DNA from: Lachnospiraceae bacterium AM48-27BH
GTDB taxonomy: Bacteria; Bacillota; Clostridia; Lachnospirales; Lachnospiraceae
Reading direction: 5' to 3'
Assembly: GCA_003478355.1 (NCBI GenBank)
Contig: QUFC01000041.1
Coordinates: 1-40,402 of the forward strand
DNA length: 40,402 nucleotides
Every line of letters begins with the position of its first letter. Position 1 is the first letter of the stretch. Below the pieces are notes generated by a model. That model had not been told where the DNA came from. It saw nothing but the letters and a program-made list of their open reading frames with translations, and searched no databases. The translations under genes were made by a program, and so were the position numbers. Positions 1-7,350 of the stretch are shown here, in pieces.

Positions 1-122
1 GTCATAGGAAACTTCGCCCTATGACACAAAAAACGCTCCGCGAGGATCGCACTGCGGCGGAAAGGAAGAGTGCCGCTGTCGCGCCCCGCCGCAGGCGGAG
101 AATCCTGCGAGCAGGATTCTTT
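1..122. repeat. Intergenic modular hairpin repeat, copy A (class R1)
   Basis: A non-coding, GC-rich palindromic unit, possibly continuing left of the window. Visible stems: GTCATAGG (1-8) with CCTATGAC (18-25); CTCCGC (36-41) with GCGGAG (95-100); CTGCGGCGG (52-60) with CCGCCGCAG (86-94); AATCCTGC (101-108) with GCAGGATT (111-118). The same architecture recurs at 6551-6677 and, with different stem sequences, elsewhere in the window. Function unknown; no ORF fits it. Confidence 0.8.
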
Positions 123-261
123 GTGCCATAGGAAACTTCGCCCTATGACATAAAAAACGCTCCGCGGGATGCGCACTCGCGCGAAGAAGAAATATGTCGC
201 AAGCGACCGCGCTCGGCGCGAGGGCGTGTGAAAAAATGATTTCTCATTTTTTTCACACGCC
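123..261. repeat. Intergenic modular hairpin repeat, copy B, ending in a long stem-loop
   Basis: Starts with the same CATAGG/CCTATG hairpin and the CGCTCCGCGGGATGCGCA core as copy A, but the middle stem is now CTCGCGC...GCGCGAG around GTCGC/GCGAC. It ends in a very long stem, GGCGTGTG plus an A-run (223-239) with its complement (244-261, one bulged T). This last stem lies just downstream of map and could end its minus-strand transcript, although no T-run follows the stem on that strand. Confidence 0.7.
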
Positions 262-277
262 TTCTTTACAAGAAAAA

Positions 278-1150
278 TCAGTAAGAGATGATCTCGTATC
301 CGTCCTCGGTAACCAATACCTGGATCTCCCACTGGGCGGATGGGAGGCCGTCTTCGGTGTAGACGGTCCAGTCATCATCCTCGTCAACGAACACATCTGG
401 CTTTCCCATGTTGATCATCGGCTCGATGGTAAACATCATGCCAGGAACCATCAACATCTCGGTTCCTTTTTCAGAAACATAGCTGACCCATGGTTCCTCA
501 TGGAATTCTAAGCCAATGCCGTGACCACCGATTTCCCGGACAACACTATAACCGTTTTCCCGAACAAAATCGTGGATGGCGGAACCCATATCACCTAAGA
601 AATTCCAGGGTTTTACCGCTTTTAAGCCCACTTCCAGGCTCTGGCGGGCGATCTCAACCAGGCGTTTTTTCTCAGGGGAGACGTCGCCGATGCAGAACAT
701 ACGGGAGGAGTCGGAGTAGTAGCCGTTTAAGATGGTGGAACAGTCCACATTGATGATGTCACCGTTTTTTAATACCCGCTTTGGATCCGGGATTCCGTGG
801 CAGACTACCTCATCGATGGAGGTGCAGACACTCTTTGGGAAACCTTCATAGTTTAATGGAGCCGGGATAGCGCCTCGTCTGGTGGTCTCCTCGTAAACCC
901 AGCGGTCGATGTCCTCTGTGGTAACCCCCTCTTTGATGTGTTCTGCCACGTAGTCCAGGACTGCGATGTTGACCTGGGCGCTTGCTTTGATCTTCTCGAT
1001 CTGCTCCGGAGTTTTGATCATGTTGTGTTCCGGAACGATGCAGCCCCTGTGCTCATAAGCCATCAGCTTCTCGTCAAAATCATAATGACATTTTTTGTAT
1101 TTGCGTCCGCTGCCACACCAGCAGGGACTGTTTCTGTCGATCATATGCAT
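278..1150 (-). CDS. map: Methionine aminopeptidase type I with N-terminal SEC-C motif
   Basis: This enzyme removes the initiator methionine from nascent proteins in the cytoplasm. The 290-residue protein opens with a SEC-C zinc motif (Cys10, Cys12, Cys21, His22), an extension common in Clostridia. The pita-bread peptidase fold follows, with His118 (VCHGIP) and the five dinuclear-metal ligands Asp136, Asp147, His210 (GGHGIG), Glu243 (TIEPM) and Glu275 (WEIQ). All catalytic residues appear present. A GAGG ribosome site lies about 8 bases before the ATG at 1150. It stands alone, followed by argG's terminator on its upstream side, so it is probably monocistronic. Confidence 0.95.
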   Translation of the reverse strand: MHMIDRNSPCWCGSGRKYKKCHYDFDEKLMAYEHRGCIVPEHNMIKTPEQIEKIKASAQVNIAVLDYVAEHIKEGVTTEDIDRWVYEETTRRGAIPAPLNYEGFPKSVCTSIDEVVCHGIPDPKRVLKNGDIINVDCSTILNGYYSDSSRMFCIGDVSPEKKRLVEIARQSLEVGLKAVKPWNFLGDMGSAIHDFVRENGYSVVREIGGHGIGLEFHEEPWVSYVSEKGTEMLMVPGMMFTIEPMINMGKPDVFVDEDDDWTVYTEDGLPSAQWEIQVLVTEDGYEIISY

Positions 1151-1220
1151 AAGAAAAACCTCTTTTCATTTTCATTTCCATTACCAAGAGTAGCAAGCAA
1201 AAAATTGTTTGTCAAGAGAA

Positions 1221-1261
1221 AGACCTGTGAAAACAGTCTTAAAAACCGTTTTCACAGGTCT
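1221..1261 (-). terminator. Terminator of argG
   Basis: A perfect 14-bp inverted repeat (AGACCTGTGAAAAC at 1221-1234, complement at 1248-1261) with a 13-nt loop lies between argG and map. On the minus strand it is followed by a moderately T-rich stretch. It is well placed to end argG before the map promoter. Confidence 0.75.
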
Positions 1262-1300
1262 GAAAATTCCATTTGAGAAAATCTGTCCGATTACGTTTGA

Positions 1301-2536
1301 TTAGTTGGTGCTGGTGTTGTTTTTCTTTAACTCCTGCATCTTCATCGCACGAACCTTTAATGGAAGACCGAACAGAGTGATGAAGCCATCTGCATCGTGA
1401 TGATCATACAGATCACCGGTGGTGAAGGAAGCCAGGGACTCGCTGTATAAGGAGTATGGAGAAGTCGTTCCAGCTTTGATGATGTTGCCTTTGTATAATT
1501 TGAATTTAACTTCGCCGGTTACATATTCCTGGGTAGAGGTTACGAATGCCTGGATCGCCTCACGCAGAGGAGTGAACCATTTGCCCTCGTATACAACCTG
1601 AGCCAGTTTATCACCCATCTCTTTCTTGACTTCCATGGTAGCGCGGTCAAGAACCAGCTCCTCTAACTGTTTGTGAGCCTCCATTAAGATGGTTCCGCCA
1701 GGAGTCTCGTAAACGCCACGGGATTTCATGCCGACAACGCGGTTCTCTACGATGTCTACAATACCGATGCCGTGTTTGCCGCCTAAGGTATTTAACTTAC
1801 GGATGATGTCAGCCACCTTCATCTTCTCGCCATTGATGCTGGTTGGAACACCCTTCTCGAAGGTCATGGTTACATATTCTGGCTCGTCTGGAGCTTTCTC
1901 AGGAGTCGTGCTCAATACCAGAAGGTGATCGTAGTTTGGCTCGTTTGCCGGATCCTCTAACTCCAGACCCTCATGGCTGATGTGCCATAAGTTACGGTCA
2001 CGGCTGTAGCTGCTGTCTGCGGAGAATGGAAGATCGATGCCATGCTGTTTGCAGTATTCGATCTCGTCCTCACGGGACTGCATGGTCCATACGTCTGTCA
2101 TACGCCATGGTGCGATGATCTTGATATCTGGAGCCAGGGCCTTGATACCTAACTCGAATCGGATCTGGTCATTACCTTTACCGGTAGCGCCGTGGCAGAT
2201 AGCAACAGCGCCTTCTTTTCTGGCAATCTCAACCAGGCGTTTTGCGATGGCTGGACGAGCCATGGAAGTACCTAATAAATACTTGTTCTCATAGGTTGCG
2301 TTTGCCTGAACACAAGGAACAATGTAGTTCTCTGCAAAATCGTCAACCAGGTCCTCAATGTATAATTTAGAAGCGCCGGATAATTTTGCACGCTCCTCTA
2401 AGCCGTCTAATTCACTGCCCTGTCCACAGTCGATGCAGCAGCAGACAACATCATAATTAAAATGTTCTTTTAACCACGGGATAATGGCTGTGGTATCAAG
2501 TCCGCCGGAATAAGCTAATACAACTTTTTCTTTCAT
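1301..2536 (-). CDS. argG: Argininosuccinate synthase
   Basis: Joins citrulline and aspartate using ATP in arginine biosynthesis (cytoplasm). The 411-residue protein starts MKEKVVLAYSGGLDTT, carrying the SGGLDT ATP-pyrophosphatase loop near residues 9-14. The family's GATGKGNDQIRFE and SREDEIEYC stretches are also present. I chose the ATG at 2536 over an upstream in-frame ATG at 2650 because AGGAGG lies about 10 bases before it and homologues begin at this point. No argH neighbour is visible, so the gene is separate from the rest of the pathway here. A likely ArgR operator lies upstream at 2678-2693. Confidence 0.95.
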   Translation of the reverse strand: MKEKVVLAYSGGLDTTAIIPWLKEHFNYDVVCCCIDCGQGSELDGLEERAKLSGASKLYIEDLVDDFAENYIVPCVQANATYENKYLLGTSMARPAIAKRLVEIARKEGAVAICHGATGKGNDQIRFELGIKALAPDIKIIAPWRMTDVWTMQSREDEIEYCKQHGIDLPFSADSSYSRDRNLWHISHEGLELEDPANEPNYDHLLVLSTTPEKAPDEPEYVTMTFEKGVPTSINGEKMKVADIIRKLNTLGGKHGIGIVDIVENRVVGMKSRGVYETPGGTILMEAHKQLEELVLDRATMEVKKEMGDKLAQVVYEGKWFTPLREAIQAFVTSTQEYVTGEVKFKLYKGNIIKAGTTSPYSLYSESLASFTTGDLYDHHDADGFITLFGLPLKVRAMKMQELKKNNTSTN

Positions 2537-2677
2537 AAATATGTATCCTCCTATGTGATTGCGTTTTTGTAACTGTTCGGTATCTTCACAGTTACGCGTT
2601 TTTATCATATAAACTTTCATAAATATACACCATCTTTTTGGAAAATGCAACCCTAAATTGAATATTTATAAAAAATA

Positions 2678-2693
2678 CTTGCATATTATTCAG
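2678..2693 (-). promoter_or_regulatory. Candidate ArgR (ARG box) operator upstream of argG
   Basis: Read on the minus strand, this is CTGAATAATATGCAAG, very close to the Bacillus-type ARG box TGAATAAAAATGCAAG with one base fewer. A weaker AT-rich half-match (TTGAATATTTATAAA) lies about 20 bp closer to the gene, and ArgR normally binds paired boxes. The position, about 140 bp before argG, suits arginine repression. No ideal -35/-10 pair was found next to it. Confidence 0.42.
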
Positions 2694-2847
2694 TGCATAT
2701 GTATAATTATGAACCATAATTCAAAAACGCCATGAAAACAGGCATTACCAGGAACCATTTGCACCGCTGTTTCCAGGAATCTGCTTTGGGGTTACTGTTC
2801 ACGCGTTGCGCTTTGGGAACTTTAATGATTTAAACAGTGTATAAGCA

Positions 2848-2876
2848 TTGATTAACGACAAAACCTGTGCTATTCT
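2848..2876 (+). promoter_or_regulatory. Candidate sigma-A promoter for fchA-folD-recQ
   Basis: TTGATT (2848-2853), a 17-bp spacer and TATTCT (2871-2876) lie about 100 bp before fchA. It is the best match upstream of this operon, with two departures from consensus. Confidence 0.5.
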
Positions 2877-2975
2877 TATGGGAACGATCCAGGGAGAAGG
2901 ATGATTCGTCTGGAAGCGGTATTTTCAGTTCAGAAAATGCCTACCCATAAACAGCATAAGAAGGAGACCAAATTT

Positions 2976-3605
2976 ATGATCAAAGAGCAGGTGATCGAAG
3001 GATTTGTGGAGGAATTATCATCGAAAAAACCAGTTCCCGGAGGCGGCGGCGCGTCTGCCATGGCGGGAGCCTTAGGGACGGCCCTGGGTTTGATGGTAGG
3101 GAATCTGACTGTCGGTAAGAAAAGATATGCCGCAGTAGAGGCAGAGGTCTATGAGCGGATGACAGAGCTTACGGAACTTCAGAAGGAGATGTTCATTCTG
3201 GCAGACGAGGATGCCAGGGTGTTTGCTCCATTGGCAGCGGCTTACAGTCTGCCATCTGGTACGGAAGAGGAAAAGGCACATAAGGAAGCGGTAATGGAAG
3301 AAAATCTAAGGGCAGCCAGTCTGGTACCGCTGCAGATCATGGAAGCGGCACAGCAGTGCATCAGCCATCTGGAATTCCTGGAGGCCAATGGCAGTGTGAT
3401 GGCGGTCAGTGATGTGGGCGTGGCGGTCCAGTTTATCCGGACGGCTCTGACGGGAGCGGTGATGAATGTTTATATTAATACAAAATCCATGAAGCAGAGG
3501 GATGAGGCGGAGAAGATCAACCAGAAAGCGGAGAAGCTGCTGGAAGAGGGAACGAAGCGGGCGGATCTGGTTTATGAGAAGGTGTTGTCACGGCTGAAAA
3601 AATAG
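2976..3605 (+). CDS. fchA: Methenyl-THF cyclohydrolase / formimino-THF cyclodeaminase family protein
   Basis: A 209-residue, all-helical protein of the FTCD C-domain/FchA family, which acts on 5,10-methenyl- or formimino-tetrahydrofolate. The glycine-rich N-terminal signature KKPVPGGGGASAMAG is clear at about residues 17-31, followed by LGLMVGNLTVGKK. The ATG at 2976 is preceded by AAGGAG; an upstream in-frame ATG at 2901 has no ribosome site. It lies 9 bp before folD, whose own ribosome site overlaps the fchA stop. The pairing with a FolD lacking cyclohydrolase residues suggests that FchA supplies that step. No histidine-degradation genes are adjacent, which argues against a role in formiminoglutamate catabolism. 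Confidence 0.85.
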   Translation: MIKEQVIEGFVEELSSKKPVPGGGGASAMAGALGTALGLMVGNLTVGKKRYAAVEAEVYERMTELTELQKEMFILADEDARVFAPLAAAYSLPSGTEEEKAHKEAVMEENLRAASLVPLQIMEAAQQCISHLEFLEANGSVMAVSDVGVAVQFIRTALTGAVMNVYINTKSMKQRDEAEKINQKAEKLLEEGTKRADLVYEKVLSRLKK

Positions 3606-3614
3606 GAGGAAACG

Positions 3615-4448
3615 ATGAAAATTTTAAAAGGCGCAGAGGTTTCTGCTAAGATTAAGGAAGAAGTCGCTCAGATCGCGGCTGGTTTACAGGAGGTGCCGAA
3701 GCTGGCGATCATCCGTGTGGGAGAGAATCCGGATGATATGTCCTATGAGCGTGGTGCCACGAAAAAAATGGAGGCATTTGGCCTGAGAGTGGAGTCTTAT
3801 CATTTTCCGGCAGATATTTCTGATGGGGAGTTTAAAGAAGAATTCCAGAAGATCAACGGGGATGCAGATGTCACAGGAATTCTGATGCTGCGTCCGCTTC
3901 CAAAGCAGATCTGCGAGAAAGACATTGAGCGGATGATCGATCCGAAGAAGGATTTAGACGGCATTTCCCCGGAGAATATCGCTAAGGTATTTGCCGGAGA
4001 TTCCAGCGGGTTTGCTCCATGTACTGCAGAGGCAGTAATGGAAGTGCTGCGTGCCAATGAGATTCTGGTGGAGGGAAAACGGGTGACCGTGGTTGGAAGA
4101 AGCATGGTGGTTGGAAAACCACTTGCCATGTTAATGTTAAAGGCCAACGGCACCGTGACTATGTGCCACACAAGAACACGTGACTTAAAGGGCGCCTGCC
4201 AGAATGCGGAGATTCTGGTGGCAGCGGCTGGAAAGGCAAAAATGTTAAATGGCGACTATGTTGGCCAGGATGCAGTGGTTCTGGATGTGGGAATCAATGT
4301 GGATGAAGATGGAAAGCTGTGTGGAGATGTGGATTTCGGATCGCTGGAAGGCAAAGCAGCGGCAGCGACTCCGGTGCCAGGTGGTGTTGGAGCAGTGACC
4401 ACTGCCGTTCTTGCCAAACATCTGGTGCAGGCGGCACAGCGCCGATGA
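3615..4448 (+). CDS. folD: FolD-type methylene-THF dehydrogenase with substituted cyclohydrolase residues
   Basis: A 277-residue member of the FolD family, which oxidises methylene-THF with NAD(P) and usually also hydrolyses methenyl-THF. The Rossmann part has VVGRSMVVGKPLAMLML and the family's closing PVPGGVGAVTTA is intact. In the active site, Tyr44 and Asp115 (DLDGISPEN) are kept. The position of the catalytic Lys in Y-x3-K is Ala48 (SYERGATKK), and the usual Gln of VQLPLP is Leu82 (LMLRPLP). Known mutational work on human MTHFD1 shows that the Lys and Gln are needed for cyclohydrolase activity. I infer a mainly dehydrogenase enzyme working with FchA upstream. Its stop overlaps the recQ start (ATGA). 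Confidence 0.88.
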   Translation: MKILKGAEVSAKIKEEVAQIAAGLQEVPKLAIIRVGENPDDMSYERGATKKMEAFGLRVESYHFPADISDGEFKEEFQKINGDADVTGILMLRPLPKQICEKDIERMIDPKKDLDGISPENIAKVFAGDSSGFAPCTAEAVMEVLRANEILVEGKRVTVVGRSMVVGKPLAMLMLKANGTVTMCHTRTRDLKGACQNAEILVAAAGKAKMLNGDYVGQDAVVLDVGINVDEDGKLCGDVDFGSLEGKAAAATPVPGGVGAVTTAVLAKHLVQAAQRR

Positions 4449-6313
4449 AATATCAATTATTAAAACAGTATTTTGGATATGATTCTTTCCGTCCAGGTCA
4501 GGAGATTCTGATCGACAGCATTTTAAAAGGCCGGGATGTGCTGGGGATCATGCCGACAGGAGCAGGAAAATCCATCTGCTATCAGATCCCGGCTCTGATC
4601 ATGGATGGGATCACGCTGGTAATCTCTCCGCTGATCTCTTTGATGAAGGATCAGGTGGAGTCCTTAAACCAGGCAGGCATCCATGCGGCGTATTTGAACA
4701 GCTCCCTGACGGCGAATCAGTATTATAAGGCGCTGAGTCTGGCGAGAAATGGACGGTATCCGATTATCTATGTGGCGCCGGAACGGTTATTGAGCCCGGA
4801 ATTTCTGGATTTTGCCTGTCATGTGAAGATCTCCATGGTGGCGGTGGACGAGGCCCACTGTGTATCCCAGTGGGGACAGGATTTCCGGCCCAGTTATTTG
4901 AAAATCACAGAATTTGTGGAGCAGCTTCCGAAACGTCCGGTGGTCAGTGCATTTACCGCTACGGCGACTGCCCAGGTCCGGGAAGATATAAAGAAGATTT
5001 TGAAGCTGCACAACCCGGAGACTCTGACCACGGGATTTGACCGGAAAAATCTGTATTTTGGTGTGGAAACGGTTCGTGACCGGTATCGTGCCATTGTCGA
5101 TTATCTGCAAAACCACAGGGAGGACAGTGGCATTATTTACTGTCTGACCAGGAAAGTGGTGGAGGATGTGTGCCAGAAGCTGCAGGAGGAGGGATTTTCC
5201 GTAAATCGTTACCATGCGGGGCTAAGTGATCTGGAACGGAAGCAGAATCAGGAGGATTTTATCAATGACCGGGTGCAGGTGATGGTGGCAACGAATGCTT
5301 TTGGTATGGGAATTGATAAATCCAATGTCCGGTTTGTGCTTCATTACGGTATGCCCAAGAACCTGGAAAGCTATTACCAGGAGGCAGGGCGAGCCGGGCG
5401 TGATGGGGAAAATGCGGAGTGCGTTTTATACTACAGCCCCCAGGATGTGATCACCAACCAGATGTTCATTGAGCACAATCAGGATAATCAGGAACTGGAT
5501 TTCGTTACCAGGGAGCAGGTGATGGAAAGAGACCGGGAGCGGCTGCAGAAAATGAATTTCTACTGCCTGACCAGGGAGTGTCTGCGGACTTATATCCTGA
5601 ATTATTTTGGTGAGGAGGCCAGCGGGACCTGTGGAAATTGTTCCAACTGCCTGAGAGATTATGAGACCGAGGATATTACGGAGGCAGCCGCAGCCATGGC
5701 AGGCTGTGTGCAGTCCTGCAGGGAACGGTACGGCGTCAATGTGATCCTGGATACGGTCCGGGGATCAAAAACTGCCAGAATCCGTCAGTATCATATGGAA
5801 GAGAATCCTTACTATGGAAAGCTTTCCCGTTACACGATCCCGGAGCTTCGCCAGATTTTTAACGATCTCCAGCTTCAGGGATATTTTCATGTGACCCATG
5901 ATGTTTACGCCATTGTAAAGCTGACAGAAAAATCCAGGGCTGTGTTGGACGGGACAGAGCTGGTGCTGAGAAAAGTAGATACAAAAGCAGAAAAAGAGTC
6001 AGAGCCGGAGGATGGAAGAATTACCACCCGCAAAAAGACCACCTCCTCCAAGCGAAAAGCTGGTGCAGCAGCTCTTTCCGGAGAAGATCAGGCTCTGTTT
6101 GAGAGGCTGCGTGTCCTCCGTATGGAGATCGCCAAAGAAGAAAAGATTCCGCCGTACATCGTATTTTCTGATAAAACTTTAATTTCCATGTGCCAGCTAC
6201 GGCCGAAGAATCTGGAGGAGTTGATGGAGGTATCCGGTGTGGGAGTGGTAAAGGCAGAGAAATATGGGGAGCGGTTTTTGCATCTGCTGGCGTTAGGGAA
6301 CGGTTCGTTATGA
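4445..6313 (+). CDS. recQ: ATP-dependent DNA helicase RecQ
   Basis: A 3'-5' helicase for DNA repair and fork processing. The 622-residue protein has Walker A MPTGAGKS (about 36-43), the DEAH box VDEAHCVSQWG (about 135-145), and helicase motif VI QEAGRAGRDG. It then has a zinc-binding RQC part (CLTREC...CGNCSNC, about 373-400), a winged-helix region, and a C-terminal HRDC domain (about 535-617, ending KAEKYGERFLHLL). This is full RecQ length and architecture. The ATG at 4445 overlaps the folD stop by four bases, so it is translationally coupled to the folate genes; I see no functional reason for the pairing. Confidence 0.94.
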   Translation: MKYQLLKQYFGYDSFRPGQEILIDSILKGRDVLGIMPTGAGKSICYQIPALIMDGITLVISPLISLMKDQVESLNQAGIHAAYLNSSLTANQYYKALSLARNGRYPIIYVAPERLLSPEFLDFACHVKISMVAVDEAHCVSQWGQDFRPSYLKITEFVEQLPKRPVVSAFTATATAQVREDIKKILKLHNPETLTTGFDRKNLYFGVETVRDRYRAIVDYLQNHREDSGIIYCLTRKVVEDVCQKLQEEGFSVNRYHAGLSDLERKQNQEDFINDRVQVMVATNAFGMGIDKSNVRFVLHYGMPKNLESYYQEAGRAGRDGENAECVLYYSPQDVITNQMFIEHNQDNQELDFVTREQVMERDRERLQKMNFYCLTRECLRTYILNYFGEEASGTCGNCSNCLRDYETEDITEAAAAMAGCVQSCRERYGVNVILDTVRGSKTARIRQYHMEENPYYGKLSRYTIPELRQIFNDLQLQGYFHVTHDVYAIVKLTEKSRAVLDGTELVLRKVDTKAEKESEPEDGRITTRKKTTSSKRKAGAAALSGEDQALFERLRVLRMEIAKEEKIPPYIVFSDKTLISMCQLRPKNLEELMEVSGVGVVKAEKYGERFLHLLALGNGSL

Positions 6314-6379
6314 GTGGGGCAAATCCCAATTAGTCGTGAATGGGACAAGTCATAGAAGAAAGAGTCAGAATGATCCAAG

Positions 6380-6408
6380 TTGACAGATAGTTGTCAATCT
6401 GATATACT
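6380..6408 (+). promoter_or_regulatory. Consensus sigma-A promoter with overlapping inverted repeat
   Basis: TTGACA (6380-6385), exactly 17 bp, then TATACT (6403-6408). The -35 is also the left arm of TTGACA-n6-TGTCAA, a possible operator. The following 130 bp has no ORF but strong hairpins and a terminator. Confidence 0.72.
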
Positions 6409-6414
6409 AAGCTT

Positions 6415-6550
6415 CGTATGCAAGAAGCATACTTGAAATTCAGAAGAATTTCTCAGATGATAAAGTTTCAATAAGATCAATAATACAATCAGAGGAACTG
6501 ATTATGATACCAGAAGGTATAGCTTAATAACGATAGCTATACCTTTTTTT
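6415..6550 (+). ncRNA. Candidate structured small RNA or leader RNA, unknown class
   Basis: From the predicted start near 6415 to the terminator there are four perfect hairpins. They are GTATGC/GCATAC (6416-6432, loop AAGAA), GAAATTC/GAATTTC (6435-6452, loop AGAA), AATCAG/CTGATT (6487-6503, loop AGGAA), and AAGGTATAGCT/AGCTATACCTT (6514-6544) followed by T8. The first three loops share an A-R-G-A-A-like sequence. There is no ORF. It could be a free-standing sRNA, or a terminated riboswitch-like leader of the FmdE-transporter genes 150 bp downstream. I do not recognise a known riboswitch class. Confidence 0.55.
6514..6550 (+). terminator. Rho-independent terminator of the candidate ncRNA
   Basis: An 11-bp perfect stem (6514-6524 with 6534-6544) is followed directly by a run of T residues through 6550. 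Confidence 0.85.
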
Positions 6551-6677
6551 GTGTCCTAGGAAACTTCGTCCTATGACACAAAAAAACGCTCCGCGGGATC
6601 GCACTGCGGCGGAGTGGAAGAGTGTCGCTAAAGCGACCCGCCGCAGGCGGAGAATCCTGCAAGCAGGATTCTTTTTT
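6551..6677. repeat. Intergenic modular hairpin repeat, copy C (class R1)
   Basis: Nearly the same as copy A, with changes that preserve pairing. The first hairpin is TAGGA/TCCTA inside GTGTC/GACAC. The outer CTCCGC/GCGGAG, the middle CTGCGGCGG/CCGCCGCAG, and the inner GTCGC-TAAA-GCGAC (where copy A is imperfect) follow, then the terminal AATCCTGC/GCAGGATT. It ends about 20 bp before the next gene. Confidence 0.8.
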
Positions 6678-6698
6678 ATGATTAGATGAGAGGAGAAA

Positions 6699-7235
6699 AT
6701 GATGGAAAAAGATTTAGAACTGTTATGGCAGAAGGCGGCAGCCTTCCATGGACATGTGTGTCCGGGACTTGCAATCGGGTTTAAGGCATGTGAGGCTGCG
6801 ATGAAAGTGATGGGGGTGACAGGAAGTAAAGACGAAGAGCTGGTGTGTATCACGGAAAATGACGCATGCGGTGTGGATGCGATCCAGGCTGTGTTAGGGT
6901 GTTCTTTGGGAAAGGGGAATCTGTTATACCGGAATACCGGAAAATCAGCCTATACATTTATCCGGCGCGATACCGGAAAAGCAGTGCGCTTTTATATGAA
7001 AAAAAGAAATCCAGGAATGGAAAAGGAAGAATACTATCAATATCTGCTGGAATGTCCGATAGAGGAGGTATTCGATTATAAAGAAACTCAGGTCCAGTTA
7101 CCAGAGCGTGCCCGGATTTTTAGAAATGTTACCTGTGAAATCTGTGGAGAAGATGCTCCAGAACATAGAATGAGGCTTCAGGATGGGAAAAAGGTCTGCA
7201 TGGACTGCTTTAAAGAATATACCAGAGGCTGGTAA
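6699..7235 (+). CDS. FmdE-family protein with C-terminal zinc ribbon
   Basis: A 178-residue protein with an FmdE domain (first described as subunit E of molybdenum formylmethanofuran dehydrogenase) and a DksA/TraR-like zinc ribbon. Visible residues: the HGHVC motif (His17, His19, Cys21), Cys57 in the NDACGVDAI stretch, Cys68, and the ribbon Cys146/Cys149 with Cys167/Cys170. It has no signal peptide, so it is cytoplasmic. It precedes a FecCD-type importer by about 90 bp; FmdE genes often sit beside metal or metallo-cofactor transport and molybdoenzyme genes. No formylmethanofuran dehydrogenase is present, so the role is probably metal or cofactor handling, not methanogenesis. The exact substrate is unknown. 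Confidence 0.82.
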   Translation: MMEKDLELLWQKAAAFHGHVCPGLAIGFKACEAAMKVMGVTGSKDEELVCITENDACGVDAIQAVLGCSLGKGNLLYRNTGKSAYTFIRRDTGKAVRFYMKKRNPGMEKEEYYQYLLECPIEEVFDYKETQVQLPERARIFRNVTCEICGEDAPEHRMRLQDGKKVCMDCFKEYTRGW

Positions 7236-7261
7236 AACGTGTCTGTGAAGATACGGAACAG

Positions 7262-7312
7262 TTATTGGTAAACAAGAATTACTGGTAAACAAGAATTATT
7301 GGTAAATAAGAG
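7262..7312. repeat. 17-bp tandem repeat, three units
   Basis: The unit TTATTGGTAAACAAGAA occurs at 7262-7278, 7279-7295 (one change) and 7296-7312 (a few changes). The last unit runs into the GAGGAG ribosome site of the transporter's binding protein. It could be copy-number variable or affect translation of that gene. Confidence 0.8.
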
Positions 7313-7350
7313 GAGATTGTGAATATGAGAAAAAACAGAATGGCAGCAGC

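Larger units (their letters stand above)
2537..2975. other. Intergenic region between divergent argG and fchA
   Basis: About 440 bp without a convincing gene. It holds the ARG-box candidate, a fchA promoter candidate, and pieces of a dispersed palindrome family. The hairpin GGTATTTTC...GAAAATGCC at 2918-2941 is nearly identical to the one at 27410-27433. The string GTTACTGTTCACGCGTTGCG near 2792-2811 resembles the palindrome at 27496-27526. Confidence 0.6.
6314..6698. other. Intergenic region with candidate ncRNA and a hairpin repeat
   Basis: About 385 bp without a credible ORF. It holds, in order, a consensus promoter, a run of perfect hairpins ending in a terminator, and an R1-class palindromic repeat directly before the FmdE-like gene. 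Confidence 0.75.

Noticed and set aside
2886..2945. Possible THF riboswitch before the folate genes
   Set aside because: GGAGAAGGATGATTCGTC resembles the 5' side of the class, but the matching 3' half (GGTGAATCAT…CCGCTCC-like) is absent.
4319..4444. Longer RecQ start at 4319
   Set aside because: It lies inside folD in another frame; the coupled ATG at 4445 gives the normal RecQ N-terminus.
7262..7312. CRISPR-like array
   Set aside because: Three 17-bp units are directly adjacent without spacers, and no cas genes are near.
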